This document shows positions 1 through 5,161 of a DNA stretch of 5,161 nucleotides, in pieces (positions within the stretch are counted from its first letter, which is position 1; each line of letters begins with the position of its first letter). The position numbers were made by a program, and so were the translations under genes. The notes below the pieces were generated by a model. It worked only from the letters and a program-made list of their open reading frames with translations. It was not told where the DNA came from and did no database searches. The DNA comes from Burkholderiales bacterium (GTDB lineage: Bacteria > Pseudomonadota > Gammaproteobacteria > Burkholderiales > Burkholderiaceae_F), in NCBI GenBank assembly GCA_021205255.1, contig JAJPXW010000126.1, positions 1-5,161 of the forward strand. The letters run 5' to 3'.

Positions 1-55
1 GTGGGACGAGACGTTCAACACCCAGAACCTCATCCACCCGAAGTTCGTCAAGTAA
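1..55 (+). CDS. C-terminal end of an unidentified protein (cut by left edge)
   Basis: Read from base 2, this stretch gives 17 codons (WDETFNTQNLIHPKFVK) and a TAA at 53-55. The frame was chosen because nearly every third position is C or G (AAC, CTC, ATC, CAC, TTC, GTC, AAG) and because a hairpin terminator follows 38 bases later. The other two frames give proline-rich or serine/arginine-rich peptides that look non-coding. The strong preference for C- and G-ending codons differs from the AT-richer genes to the right and would fit a highly expressed gene. The tail is too short to identify the protein, and no function is proposed. Confidence 0.55.
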   Translation, partial: WDETFNTQNLIHPKFVK

Positions 56-93
56 TTGTTAAAAGCTGAGTTTTAAATAGATTCAGTACATAA

Positions 94-121
94 AGAAAGG
101 CTCCTGTAATGGAGCCTTTCT
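94..121. terminator. Bidirectional hairpin terminator between convergent genes
   Basis: A perfect 11-bp stem (AGAAAGGCTCC at 94-104 and GGAGCCTTTCT at 111-121) closes a 6-base loop, TGTAAT. On the plus strand it follows the stop at 55 by 38 bases and is followed by TAATTG, a poor T tract. On the minus strand it follows the stop of the chalcone-isomerase-like gene by about 50 bases and runs into TTTCTTTATG, which is a better T tract. It therefore probably ends transcripts from both sides. Confidence 0.8.
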
Positions 122-173
122 AATTGCGTGTCTTATAAATTTTTATTACCGAACTTTATTTGAAAATTAAATT

Positions 174-761
174 TCATGCGCGCAGTAAGGATTTTCTTAA
201 GTCTTCTTCTATCGATTCACTTCCTAGCCAAATAGAGAGCACAGCATCGTATATGGCTTTACCGCGAATTTTCCCGGATATCTTTTTACCGTTGCGATAT
301 ATAAAACTGCCCACTCCTGGGATCCAGTCGTAATCTATAACATCGCCTTTATAAAGAGGCGAATTTTCCATCATGACTTTTTCAACTTCATGGCGTTCTT
401 CTTGAATAAACGCTTGGCTTGTTTCGTTTGTGTTCCTAATGATGCCGTCCCGTAGGGAATCAACATAGTCGGACGGCCGTACGTCTCTAAGAATATAGAG
501 TACGACTCTTCTTGCTCCTAAGAGAGCTTCCGCAGTATCGGCACGTTGTGTCAATTGAGGCAAATAAAGGGCCGCTGCGTAAAGTGGTTTACTGTTGACG
601 GAACGAATTCCAGCTCCATTAAGCATAAGAGTTTCGTCACCGACAGTTGCTGTAGCTGGAAATACATGACCTTCGATTTCTATAGGAGCACAGGCTGGCT
701 CCGGTGGTTTGCACCAATTCTTTAACTCAGTATACCAGCTGGATTTATGCTGCTTACTCAA
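174..761 (-). CDS. Chalcone isomerase-like domain protein
   Basis: The 195-residue product resembles the bacterial chalcone isomerase-like family. Visible family traits are a GAGIR turn (49-53) followed by a KPLYAAALYLPQ strand, an ILRDVRPSDYVDSLRDGI segment (about 89-107), a KGDVIDYDWIPGVGSFIYRNG beta region (about 138-158), and a C-terminal helix IYDAVLSIWLG (170-180) before DLRKSLL. Plant relatives isomerise chalcones or bind fatty acids; the role of the bacterial proteins is poorly defined, so no substrate is assigned. Many bacterial members are exported, but residues 1-27 here are hydrophilic, contain Cys17 and Cys24, and show no signal peptide. The start is TTG at 761, with AAGG 8 bases upstream. 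An in-frame TAG lies a few codons further up and no ATG intervenes. The gene is 163 bases downstream of the MerR-like gene on the same strand and is probably related to it in regulation. Family assignment is fairly sure, function is not. Confidence 0.8.
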   Translation of the reverse strand: MSKQHKSSWYTELKNWCKPPEPACAPIEIEGHVFPATATVGDETLMLNGAGIRSVNSKPLYAAALYLPQLTQRADTAEALLGARRVVLYILRDVRPSDYVDSLRDGIIRNTNETSQAFIQEERHEVEKVMMENSPLYKGDVIDYDWIPGVGSFIYRNGKKISGKIRGKAIYDAVLSIWLGSESIEEDLRKSLLRA

Positions 762-888
762 TCTTCTTGCCTTGACGATAGTCCTTGAAAAAGCGAACTT
801 ATTCTATAGTATCCCGCAGTAAAAACTGATTAGAGAACTCGAAAAGGGGGGAATTTGCCTCTCTGCTATTTGATTTTCAGTTTCCTAT

Positions 889-918
889 CTTCTATTCTGT
901 ATATCAGAAGCCTGACAA
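889..918 (-). promoter_or_regulatory. Candidate promoter with dyad before the chalcone-isomerase-like gene
   Basis: On the minus strand, TTGTCA (913-918) can act as a -35 and TAGAAG (889-894) as a -10, each matching consensus at 4 of 6 positions, with an 18-bp spacer. Most of the spacer is the inverted repeat TTCTG-ATATA-CAGAA (895-909). The layout recalls MerR-type promoters, but the arms are closer together than in the dyad at 1416-1434 and are not centred in the spacer. It would give a leader of about 120 bases. A second possible -10 (TATAGAAT, near 801-808) lies closer to the gene but has no convincing -35. Confidence 0.3.
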
Positions 919-924
919 TTATGT

Positions 925-1386
925 CTAATCATCTTCTGCAGATGGATTTTCTTTTTTCGTCTCGAATTCGTCCAAAGCCTCATTTAAAGAATCAAATAGC
1001 TTTTTACTGGCAAACTTTATGAAGTCTTCGGATAAAAAAGATTCATTTTGAGCAAAAACAACTGAAATTTGAGGATGTAAAGGGACTTCAATTTTCGATA
1101 TTGGCTTTCCTGGTGCTTTTGGGTGTTTTTTCTTTATTTGTCCGCTTTGTCTTAGTGATTGTGTTTTATTTAATTCTGCTATTCTCGATAATGTATAACC
1201 TTCAGCCTGGAGTGTTTTTATATTCCTTATTTGTTCTAGATGACCTGTATCGTAGCGAGCGTTTGCAGTATTCCCCACAGGTGGGTCGACAAGTCCCTGT
1301 TGTATGTAGAACCTTAAAGTACGTTTAGATATATCGGAGACTCTTACCAACTCATCTATCGTCATTCCATTTTTTGTGTTTGGCAT
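925..1386 (-). CDS. MerR-family transcriptional regulator
   Basis: The 153-residue protein has an N-terminal MerR winged helix-turn-helix: MTIDELVRVSDISKRTLRFY (8-27) with the usual RFYIQQGL recognition region, a wing around NTANARYD, and the second helical part HLEQIRNIKTLQAEGYTLSRIAEL (49-72). A lysine-rich linker (about 80-97) follows, then a short unassigned C-terminal part and an acidic tail. There is no cysteine anywhere, so it is not a thiol-based metal or redox sensor of the MerR/CueR/SoxR kind, and its signal is unknown. The start is ATG at 1386, which lacks a clear Shine-Dalgarno; the ATG at codon 8 is an alternative that would begin exactly at the domain. It diverges from the dadA-like gene across 90 bases that carry a MerR-type operator, suggesting autoregulation and control of its neighbours. 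Confidence 0.88.
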   Translation of the reverse strand: MPNTKNGMTIDELVRVSDISKRTLRFYIQQGLVDPPVGNTANARYDTGHLEQIRNIKTLQAEGYTLSRIAELNKTQSLRQSGQIKKKHPKAPGKPISKIEVPLHPQISVVFAQNESFLSEDFIKFASKKLFDSLNEALDEFETKKENPSAEDD

Positions 1387-1409
1387 GCTAAAAACGGGTT
1401 TTAAAATGG

Positions 1410-1440
1410 ATTATCTTCTAGGAAATATATAGAACTTCAA
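1410..1440 (-). promoter_or_regulatory. MerR-type promoter/operator with 19-bp spacer
   Basis: Reading toward the MerR-like gene, TTGAAG (1435-1440, 4 of 6 to consensus) and GATAAT (1410-1415, 5 of 6) are separated by exactly 19 bp (1416-1434). The spacer itself is an inverted repeat, TTCTA-N9-TAGAA, whose arms touch both hexamers. Overlong 19-20 bp spacers holding a centred dyad are the hallmark of promoters bound by MerR proteins, which untwist the DNA to activate. Transcription would begin near 1403, about 17 bases before the ATG. The dyad also covers the -35 position of a possible plus-strand promoter for the dadA-like gene. Confidence 0.6.
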
Positions 1441-1446
1441 TAAAAT
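1441..1446 (+). promoter_or_regulatory. Candidate -10 element of the dadA-like gene
   Basis: TAAAAT matches the -10 consensus at 5 of 6 positions. It lies 30 bases before the ATG, leaving a short leader that holds the Shine-Dalgarno GGAG (1463-1466, 10 bases from the start). No good -35 is found at the right distance: that position (about 1418-1423) falls inside the MerR-type dyad. This would fit a promoter that depends on an activator or is blocked by a bound regulator. The assignment is tentative. Confidence 0.3.
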
Positions 1447-1476
1447 ATTGCGATACGAGACTGGAGCATTATAAGC

Positions 1477-2718
1477 ATGAACATCATTGTGGTTGGAGCA
1501 GGTGTTACAGGCGTTGCCTGCACGCATTCGCTACTTCGTCGGGGTCACAACGTTACTCTGATTGAGTCGGCGTCCGCGCCTAATCAAGGTTGCAGTTATG
1601 GTATGAGCGGATTTATGGGTCCTAATTCGCTGGCCATGCTGTGCGCACCGTTTAAAGGAAAGGCGGGCTTAGCAAGCGTATTTGCTAAGACAATTAGATT
1701 AGGGTGGGATGTCTCCTTAAACCAAATGAAGTTTCTTCGCTTGCTTGCGGCGGCTAGAAGTGCTGATAAATGGAAAAGCGATTTTGATTCCTTGCATGAA
1801 CTGGCTCGTTATAGCGTAGGTGTTACGGAATATGTGGCACGTCTTCTAGACATACCCTACGAGCAGATTTATGGATTAATGCGTGTATTTACGAACCAAA
1901 ACTCATGGGAGGAAGCCCATAAAGATGATTTGCAGTTTGAGGGTGGTGAATGGCTAAAAGCCAATGAATCCCTCACTATCGATGAAGCTCTAAAAAATGT
2001 TCCAGGGATGCTTGGATCCTACTTTACCCCACGGGACGTTGCGGGTAACGGGACTTTCTTTTCTAAGCAAGTGCAGGCCCATAACGTTACAGAACGCAAT
2101 TTGACAATGTTGTATCACACGACGGTACAGGCTTTGCAACGGAATAAAGACGGCAAAGTGACAGGAGTTAAGACCGATAAAGGTGAAGTTCCCGGAGATG
2201 TCGTTATTCTTTCGAACAACACAGGAGCCAAGCCGCTACTTGAAGGTTTGATGGACTTGCCTATCCAGACGATCACAGGCTGGACTCTTACCATGAACAC
2301 TATTCCAACCGATGCAATTCCGACCCATACGCTCCTATTTGAAAATAAAGACGTTCTCGTAACCCGGTTAGGTAATCGTTTAAGAATAAGCGGTAGATAT
2401 TGGCTTGGAAGTCTAGTCGATGATGTTGCTCAAAAGACAGTGGAAGGCCTTTATGAAAACGCTTCAAAGCTTCTTCCGCAAAGTGCCCAATGGAAAGACC
2501 ACGAGGACTGGATGGGTCAGACTTTAGCCCATCCCGACAGCTTGCCAAGTTGCGGTAAGACCAACATTGAAGGCTTAATGCTTAATATTTGCCATGGATT
2601 AAACGGTTGGGCGCTTTCCAATGGATGTGCGGAAATGCTTGCTGATCTCATTGAAGATAAGAAGCCAATTATTGATCCAGCACCATATTCACCTTTGCGT
2701 TTTTCCACAAAACAATAA
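1477..2718 (+). CDS. dadA: DadA-like FAD-dependent D-amino acid dehydrogenase
   Basis: The 413-residue protein is close to the usual length of the D-amino acid dehydrogenase small subunit. It opens with a Rossmann FAD-binding motif, VVGAGVTGVA (5-14), ending in the acidic residue of TLIE that binds the adenosine ribose. A CSYGMSGFMGPN segment corresponds to the S-x-x-N-A-G region of DadA. The C-terminal signature is DSLPSCGKT (354-362) followed by NICHGLNGWALSNG (370-383) and ADLI. Family members oxidatively deaminate D-amino acids to 2-oxo acids and ammonia and pass electrons to the respiratory chain at the inner membrane. The conserved GLRP-type residues before the DSLP motif read GQTLAHP here, so substrate preference may differ from DadA proper. 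No alanine racemase (dadX) lies beside it. Instead it diverges from a MerR-like gene that probably controls it. The gene stands alone and ends at a hairpin terminator. Confidence 0.85.
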   Translation: MNIIVVGAGVTGVACTHSLLRRGHNVTLIESASAPNQGCSYGMSGFMGPNSLAMLCAPFKGKAGLASVFAKTIRLGWDVSLNQMKFLRLLAAARSADKWKSDFDSLHELARYSVGVTEYVARLLDIPYEQIYGLMRVFTNQNSWEEAHKDDLQFEGGEWLKANESLTIDEALKNVPGMLGSYFTPRDVAGNGTFFSKQVQAHNVTERNLTMLYHTTVQALQRNKDGKVTGVKTDKGEVPGDVVILSNNTGAKPLLEGLMDLPIQTITGWTLTMNTIPTDAIPTHTLLFENKDVLVTRLGNRLRISGRYWLGSLVDDVAQKTVEGLYENASKLLPQSAQWKDHEDWMGQTLAHPDSLPSCGKTNIEGLMLNICHGLNGWALSNGCAEMLADLIEDKKPIIDPAPYSPLRFSTKQ

Positions 2719-2735
2719 TTAATGAATTTTGATGT

Positions 2736-2771
2736 AACCAGCGATTTGGCCAATCCCAAGTTGCTGGTTTT
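2736..2771 (+). terminator. Hairpin terminator after the dadA-like gene
   Basis: AACCAGC (2736-2742) pairs perfectly with GCTGGTT (2763-2769). Inside, after a 3x3 internal loop, TTGG (2746-2749) pairs with CCAA (2756-2759) around a 6-base loop. The stem runs directly into TTTT at 2768-2771 and then ACTTT. It begins 17 bases after the stop codon. The T tract is short, so termination may be partial. Confidence 0.6.
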
Positions 2772-2875
2772 ACTTTGCGTGACCTCTTCGTTAAGAAAGT
2801 GTGATTGGAAGTCGCAAGAAAGCTCAATGCGAACTTTGGACAAGCAATGAAAAGTATTTTGCCCATCCACTTAAC

Positions 2876-2925
2876 AAGTCTATCTAACAGTCTTAAAACC
2901 TTTAGACTTTTCCTAAAAAGTTAGG
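2876..2925 (+). promoter_or_regulatory. Leader of nnr with competing small hairpins reaching the Shine-Dalgarno
   Basis: TTTAGACTT (2901-2909) can pair either with AAGTCTA at 2876-2882 (7 bp, perfect) or with AGTCTtAAA at 2889-2897 (8 bp with one bulged T); the latter hairpin is followed by TTT. Next, TTAGG (2921-2925) can pair with CCTAA (2912-2916) over a 4-base loop, which would hide the first half of the AGGAGG ribosome site (2923-2928). Alternatively GTTAG (2920-2924) pairs with CTAAC (2884-2888). These alternatives are visible on paper; no known riboswitch or attenuator class was recognised, and the arms are short and AT-rich. Confidence 0.3.
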
Positions 2926-2932
2926 AGGAAAA

Positions 2933-4465
2933 ATGTCAGAACCTTTACTTGACATGAAAGCTCTACGTGAAGTCGAACAAAGATATAACTCTGCATTAGG
3001 AGACTTCACTCTAATGGAGAGAGCTGGAAGCGCGGCTGCTAAGCTCATTGCTTCTCTAACTAAAGCTCCGGCTTCAATAATCATTTTGTGCGGTCCAGGT
3101 AATAACGGTGGCGATGGATTTGTCTGCGCTACAGTGTTAAAAGCTGCCGGTTACCGTGTAACTTGTGTACAACCGGGAGGCAAAGAGCCTAAAGAAGGAA
3201 CGCCTGCGGCTAGGGCAAAAAAGATTTGGGAAGAAGTCGGCGGATTAACTATTGCCGATCCCTACGATGCTCCTAAAGCCGATGTAGTTGTAGACGCTAT
3301 GTTTGGAATTGGTTTATCCAAACCGTTAGGAGGCGTCTATGCAGATGCGGCTCAATGGTTTAACGAACGACAGGCCTTCCATGTTGCTATTGACATTCCT
3401 TCTGGTCTTGACTCCCAGACGGGCCGTTGGATTGGAACAATTGGCTGTCACGCCGATGCGACTATTACTTTCCTAGCTGGGAAACCAGGTCTTTTTACTG
3501 CGCAAGGCCCAGATGCTTGCGGGCATGTGCATACCGATAATCTTGGAGTTTCTATACCGCTATCTCCTATGAACTTAATTGAGCCGGAGGATTTTAGAGA
3601 AATCCTGTTGCCAAGAGTTCTGTATACCTCTAAGAAAAATTATGGAAAGGCGGGTGTCATCGGAGGTGGAAAAGGAACAGTTGGAGCTTCCGTAATTGCC
3701 GGTACAGCCTGCTTAAGGATGGGGGCCGGAGCGGTCTATATGGAGATTCTTGAAGACGCTCCAGGTTGCATCTACACCAGACCGGAATTAATGATCCGCA
3801 ATAGGATTGATTTTGGAGAGGCCGATGTTCTTATTGTCGGACCAGGTCTAGGCTTTACAAATCTTGCACGGATTCGCTTGAATGAAGCTATTGATTCCGA
3901 AGCTATTTTGTTGCTTGATGCAGATGCTCTGACTATGGTTTCGCAAGATGATGACTTGCTTGACCGGGTTGCCCATAGAAAAGGACAGACGGTTATTACG
4001 CCGCATCCAGGCGAAGCCTCTAGATTGCTTAAATGTACTGTTCAGGAAATTGAGAAGGATAGGGTGAAAGCGGCCCAGGAAATTGCAGTTGTTACAGGTG
4101 CTATTACAGTCCTGAAAGGCACGGGGACAGTTATTGCCCAGCGAAGCGGGAAGACCTGGATTTGTCCGACTGGGACTCCGGCCTTGGCTACTGCCGGTTC
4201 CGGCGATGCCTTGTGCGGAATAATTGGCGCCTTCCTAGCGCAAAAATACAATGCGGTGCCTGCCGTTTTGGCTGGTGTCTATTTGCACGGTGCGGCTGCT
4301 GAAGGCATGGATTTTGGTCTGCTGTCCGATGAAATTGCAGATAAAGCGGCCGAGTGCTTAAGAAAGCTTCGCAAGGAGACTTCAAAGTTTGGTATCTCTC
4401 TTGTCCTAGGCGGAAATCTACATGGAAGGGTAGCCTCCCATAAGTTTTGGACGGCTTCTAAGTAA
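2933..4465 (+). CDS. nnr: Bifunctional NAD(P)H-hydrate repair enzyme (epimerase + ADP-dependent dehydratase)
   Basis: This 510-residue fusion repairs hydrated nicotinamide cofactors. The N-terminal YjeF-type domain (about 1-215) epimerises R- to S-NAD(P)HX, and the C-terminal ribokinase-like domain (about 225-490) dehydrates S-NAD(P)HX using ADP as a phosphate-linked cofactor. Epimerase motifs visible are GPGNNGGDGFV (54-64), DAMFGIGLSKPLGG (from Asp121) and DIPSGLD (154-160). Dehydratase motifs are KKNYGKAGVIGGGKG (234-248), LLLDADAL (326-333), TPHPGE (356-361) and GSGDALCG (422-429), with the expected catalytic Asp425. Both domains look intact and the length is typical of the fused bacterial form. 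The ATG at 2933 has a strong AGGAGG four bases upstream. About 25 residues after the kinase fold form a lysine-, histidine- and glycine-containing tail without recognised function. The enzyme is a cytosolic housekeeping activity, and neither neighbour appears to share its pathway. Confidence 0.95.
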   Translation: MSEPLLDMKALREVEQRYNSALGDFTLMERAGSAAAKLIASLTKAPASIIILCGPGNNGGDGFVCATVLKAAGYRVTCVQPGGKEPKEGTPAARAKKIWEEVGGLTIADPYDAPKADVVVDAMFGIGLSKPLGGVYADAAQWFNERQAFHVAIDIPSGLDSQTGRWIGTIGCHADATITFLAGKPGLFTAQGPDACGHVHTDNLGVSIPLSPMNLIEPEDFREILLPRVLYTSKKNYGKAGVIGGGKGTVGASVIAGTACLRMGAGAVYMEILEDAPGCIYTRPELMIRNRIDFGEADVLIVGPGLGFTNLARIRLNEAIDSEAILLLDADALTMVSQDDDLLDRVAHRKGQTVITPHPGEASRLLKCTVQEIEKDRVKAAQEIAVVTGAITVLKGTGTVIAQRSGKTWICPTGTPALATAGSGDALCGIIGAFLAQKYNAVPAVLAGVYLHGAAAEGMDFGLLSDEIADKAAECLRKLRKETSKFGISLVLGGNLHGRVASHKFWTASK

Positions 4466-4556
4466 TTTCAAGAGAATGCATAATTAAGTATCTCTCCAAC
4501 TGTCTACATGCGACATAACTTGACTATGAAGCGTTTATACTAATCCTAGCGACGCT

Positions 4557-4599
4557 CCATAGCCCGCAAGTTTGGCTGTGGCAAATATTTTTACCTTTT
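4557..4599 (+). terminator. Hairpin terminator after nnr
   Basis: CCATAGCC (4557-4564) pairs with GGCTGTGG (4574-4581) through 8 bp, including one G-T pair, around a 9-base loop. Two T-rich runs follow within 20 bases (ATTTTTACC and then TTTTTT). It lies about 90 bases after the nnr stop and about 50 before the next ATG, so it probably separates the two transcription units. Confidence 0.55.
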
Positions 4600-4632
4600 T
4601 TCCTTTGAATTTTAAATTTACAAACCTGGCAC

Positions 4633-5161
4633 ATGATCACTGAATATGGAACGACCTGGTGGGGTCAAAAGTGGTTGGCAGCACTTACGGATATAGATGA
4701 GGAGAACCGAATTCCTCGCGGAAAGACTTATGCGAACACAGGAAAAGTCTTCGACTTCAAAATCCGCCCCAAGAAAAGAGAAATTGCCGCCAAAGTAAAA
4801 GGCAAGTATCAGCCCTCCTACAAGGTAGATATCCATCTGCCGGAAATACCGCAGAATAAAATGGACAAGCTTATCGATAAGATTAGCAACTCTCCTTTAG
4901 TTCTTGCCAAGCTCGCGACCCGCGAGCTCGATCCGGAAATTCTTAATTTAGCGGAGTCTTGCGGCATAGAGCTTTTTCCGAAACGCTGGTCCGACTTGGG
5001 AATGCACTGCACGTGTCCCGACTATGCCGTTCCATGCAAGCACTTGGCGGCCGTGATTTATACCATAAGTCAAGAAATAGACAGTAATCCTTTCCTGATA
5101 TTCGAGCTTCATGGTGTAGATCTCATAAATCACCTTAAAAATAAAAAAAAAATAAACATCT
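4633..5161 (+). CDS. SWIM zinc-finger protein of the helicase-associated type (cut by right edge)
   Basis: An open frame of 176 codons runs off the window without a stop. The N-terminus (EYGTTWWGQKWLAAL, 4-18, then NRIPRGKTYANTGKVFDF) is the conserved opening of bacterial SWIM zinc-finger proteins, which are commonly encoded beside an SNF2-family helicase. A complete SWIM motif is present: Cys126-x-Cys128, six residues, then Cys135-x-His137, which should bind one zinc ion. SWIM domains are thought to bind DNA or proteins, so a role with a SNF2 ATPase in nucleic-acid remodelling is likely but inferred, as the next gene is outside the window. The start is ATG at 4633 with only a weak ribosome site (CTGG); an in-frame TGA at 4606 limits any extension. 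The last codons are lysine- and asparagine-rich and include a run of ten A. A direct fusion to a helicase domain further on cannot be excluded. Confidence 0.85.
   Translation, partial: MITEYGTTWWGQKWLAALTDIDEENRIPRGKTYANTGKVFDFKIRPKKREIAAKVKGKYQPSYKVDIHLPEIPQNKMDKLIDKISNSPLVLAKLATRELDPEILNLAESCGIELFPKRWSDLGMHCTCPDYAVPCKHLAAVIYTISQEIDSNPFLIFELHGVDLINHLKNKKKINI
5143..5152 (+). repeat. Ten-adenine homopolymer run inside the SWIM gene
   Basis: Ten consecutive A lie in frame as AAA AAA AAA A, shortly after the SWIM motif. Removing one A brings a TAA into frame immediately after three lysine codons, ending the protein at about 173 residues. Adding one A keeps the frame open to the window edge. Runs of this length are known sites of transcriptional slippage, replication slippage and sequencing error. 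Confidence 0.9.

Noticed and set aside
1101..1328. 75-codon plus-strand frame rich in Leu, Val and Phe that looks like a membrane peptide
   Set aside because: It lies wholly antisense to the MerR-like gene, whose winged-helix motif is unmistakable; the hydrophobic composition is a by-product of the lysine- and glutamate-rich codons on the other strand.
1391..1402. Small palindrome AAAACGGGTTTT just upstream of the MerR-like start
   Set aside because: The arms are 5 bp with a 2-base centre, too small and AT-rich to claim as an operator or hairpin; it may simply be part of the short leader.
2722..2850. 42-codon plus-strand frame starting 3 bases after, and in frame with, the dadA-like stop (possible stop read-through)
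   Set aside because: It has no ribosome site, contains the terminator hairpin, and a stop-free run of this length is not rare by chance. The preceding protein already has a complete family C-terminus.
2517..2870. Minus-strand frames of 117 and 65 codons covering the end of the dadA-like gene and the following gap
   Set aside because: Most of their length is antisense to the conserved DadA C-terminus, they have no family resemblance and no ribosome site, and they overlap the terminator hairpin.
4042..4385. Minus-strand frames opposite the nnr 3' half
   Set aside because: They are antisense to the conserved dehydratase motifs and have no recognisable protein features.
4520..4541. TTGACT and TATACT as a promoter for the SWIM gene
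   Set aside because: Each hexamer is good, but they are only 10 bp apart, and a transcript from there would begin just before the terminator-like hairpin. TATACT with a different, poor -35 remains possible.

Overview
The window is a moderately AT-rich, densely packed bacterial chromosome segment. It carries four complete genes, one gene cut by the right edge and the last codons of a gene cut by the left edge. No rRNA, tRNA, insertion sequence, CRISPR array or phage gene was seen. The organism cannot be named from this sequence. It has bacterial Shine-Dalgarno sites (strong AGGAGG before nnr) and hairpin terminators. A chalcone-isomerase-like protein together with a DadA-type dehydrogenase would fit a Gram-negative host, such as a gammaproteobacterium or an environmental chlamydia, but that is only a guess.

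Layout: (1) 1-55 holds the 3' end of a plus-strand gene of unknown identity, followed by a strong 11-bp hairpin terminator (94-121). The same hairpin serves the convergent gene on its other side. (2) 174-761 (minus) encodes a chalcone isomerase-like protein with a TTG start and no visible signal peptide. (3) 925-1386 (minus) encodes a MerR-family regulator. (4) 1477-2718 (plus) is divergent from it and encodes a DadA-like FAD-dependent D-amino acid dehydrogenase, ending at a hairpin terminator. (5) 2933-4465 (plus) encodes the bifunctional NAD(P)HX epimerase/dehydratase Nnr, preceded by a leader with competing small hairpins and followed by a terminator. (6) 4633 to the right edge (plus) encodes a SWIM zinc-finger protein of the type that accompanies SNF2 helicases. 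Its end is not seen, and a 10-A run sits near the edge.

The most informative regulatory feature lies between the divergent merR-like and dadA-like genes. Read toward merR, a -35-like TTGAAG and a -10-like GATAAT are separated by exactly 19 bp, and those 19 bp are an inverted repeat (TTCTA-N9-TAGAA). This is the typical layout of a MerR-family operator and suggests autoregulation, with probable co-control of the dadA-like gene. A weaker, related arrangement lies before the chalcone-isomerase-like gene, so the three genes may form one small regulon; this is inference. Nnr (metabolite repair) and the SWIM protein (probably partner of a helicase) look functionally unrelated to that cluster. No clearly novel multi-gene system was found.
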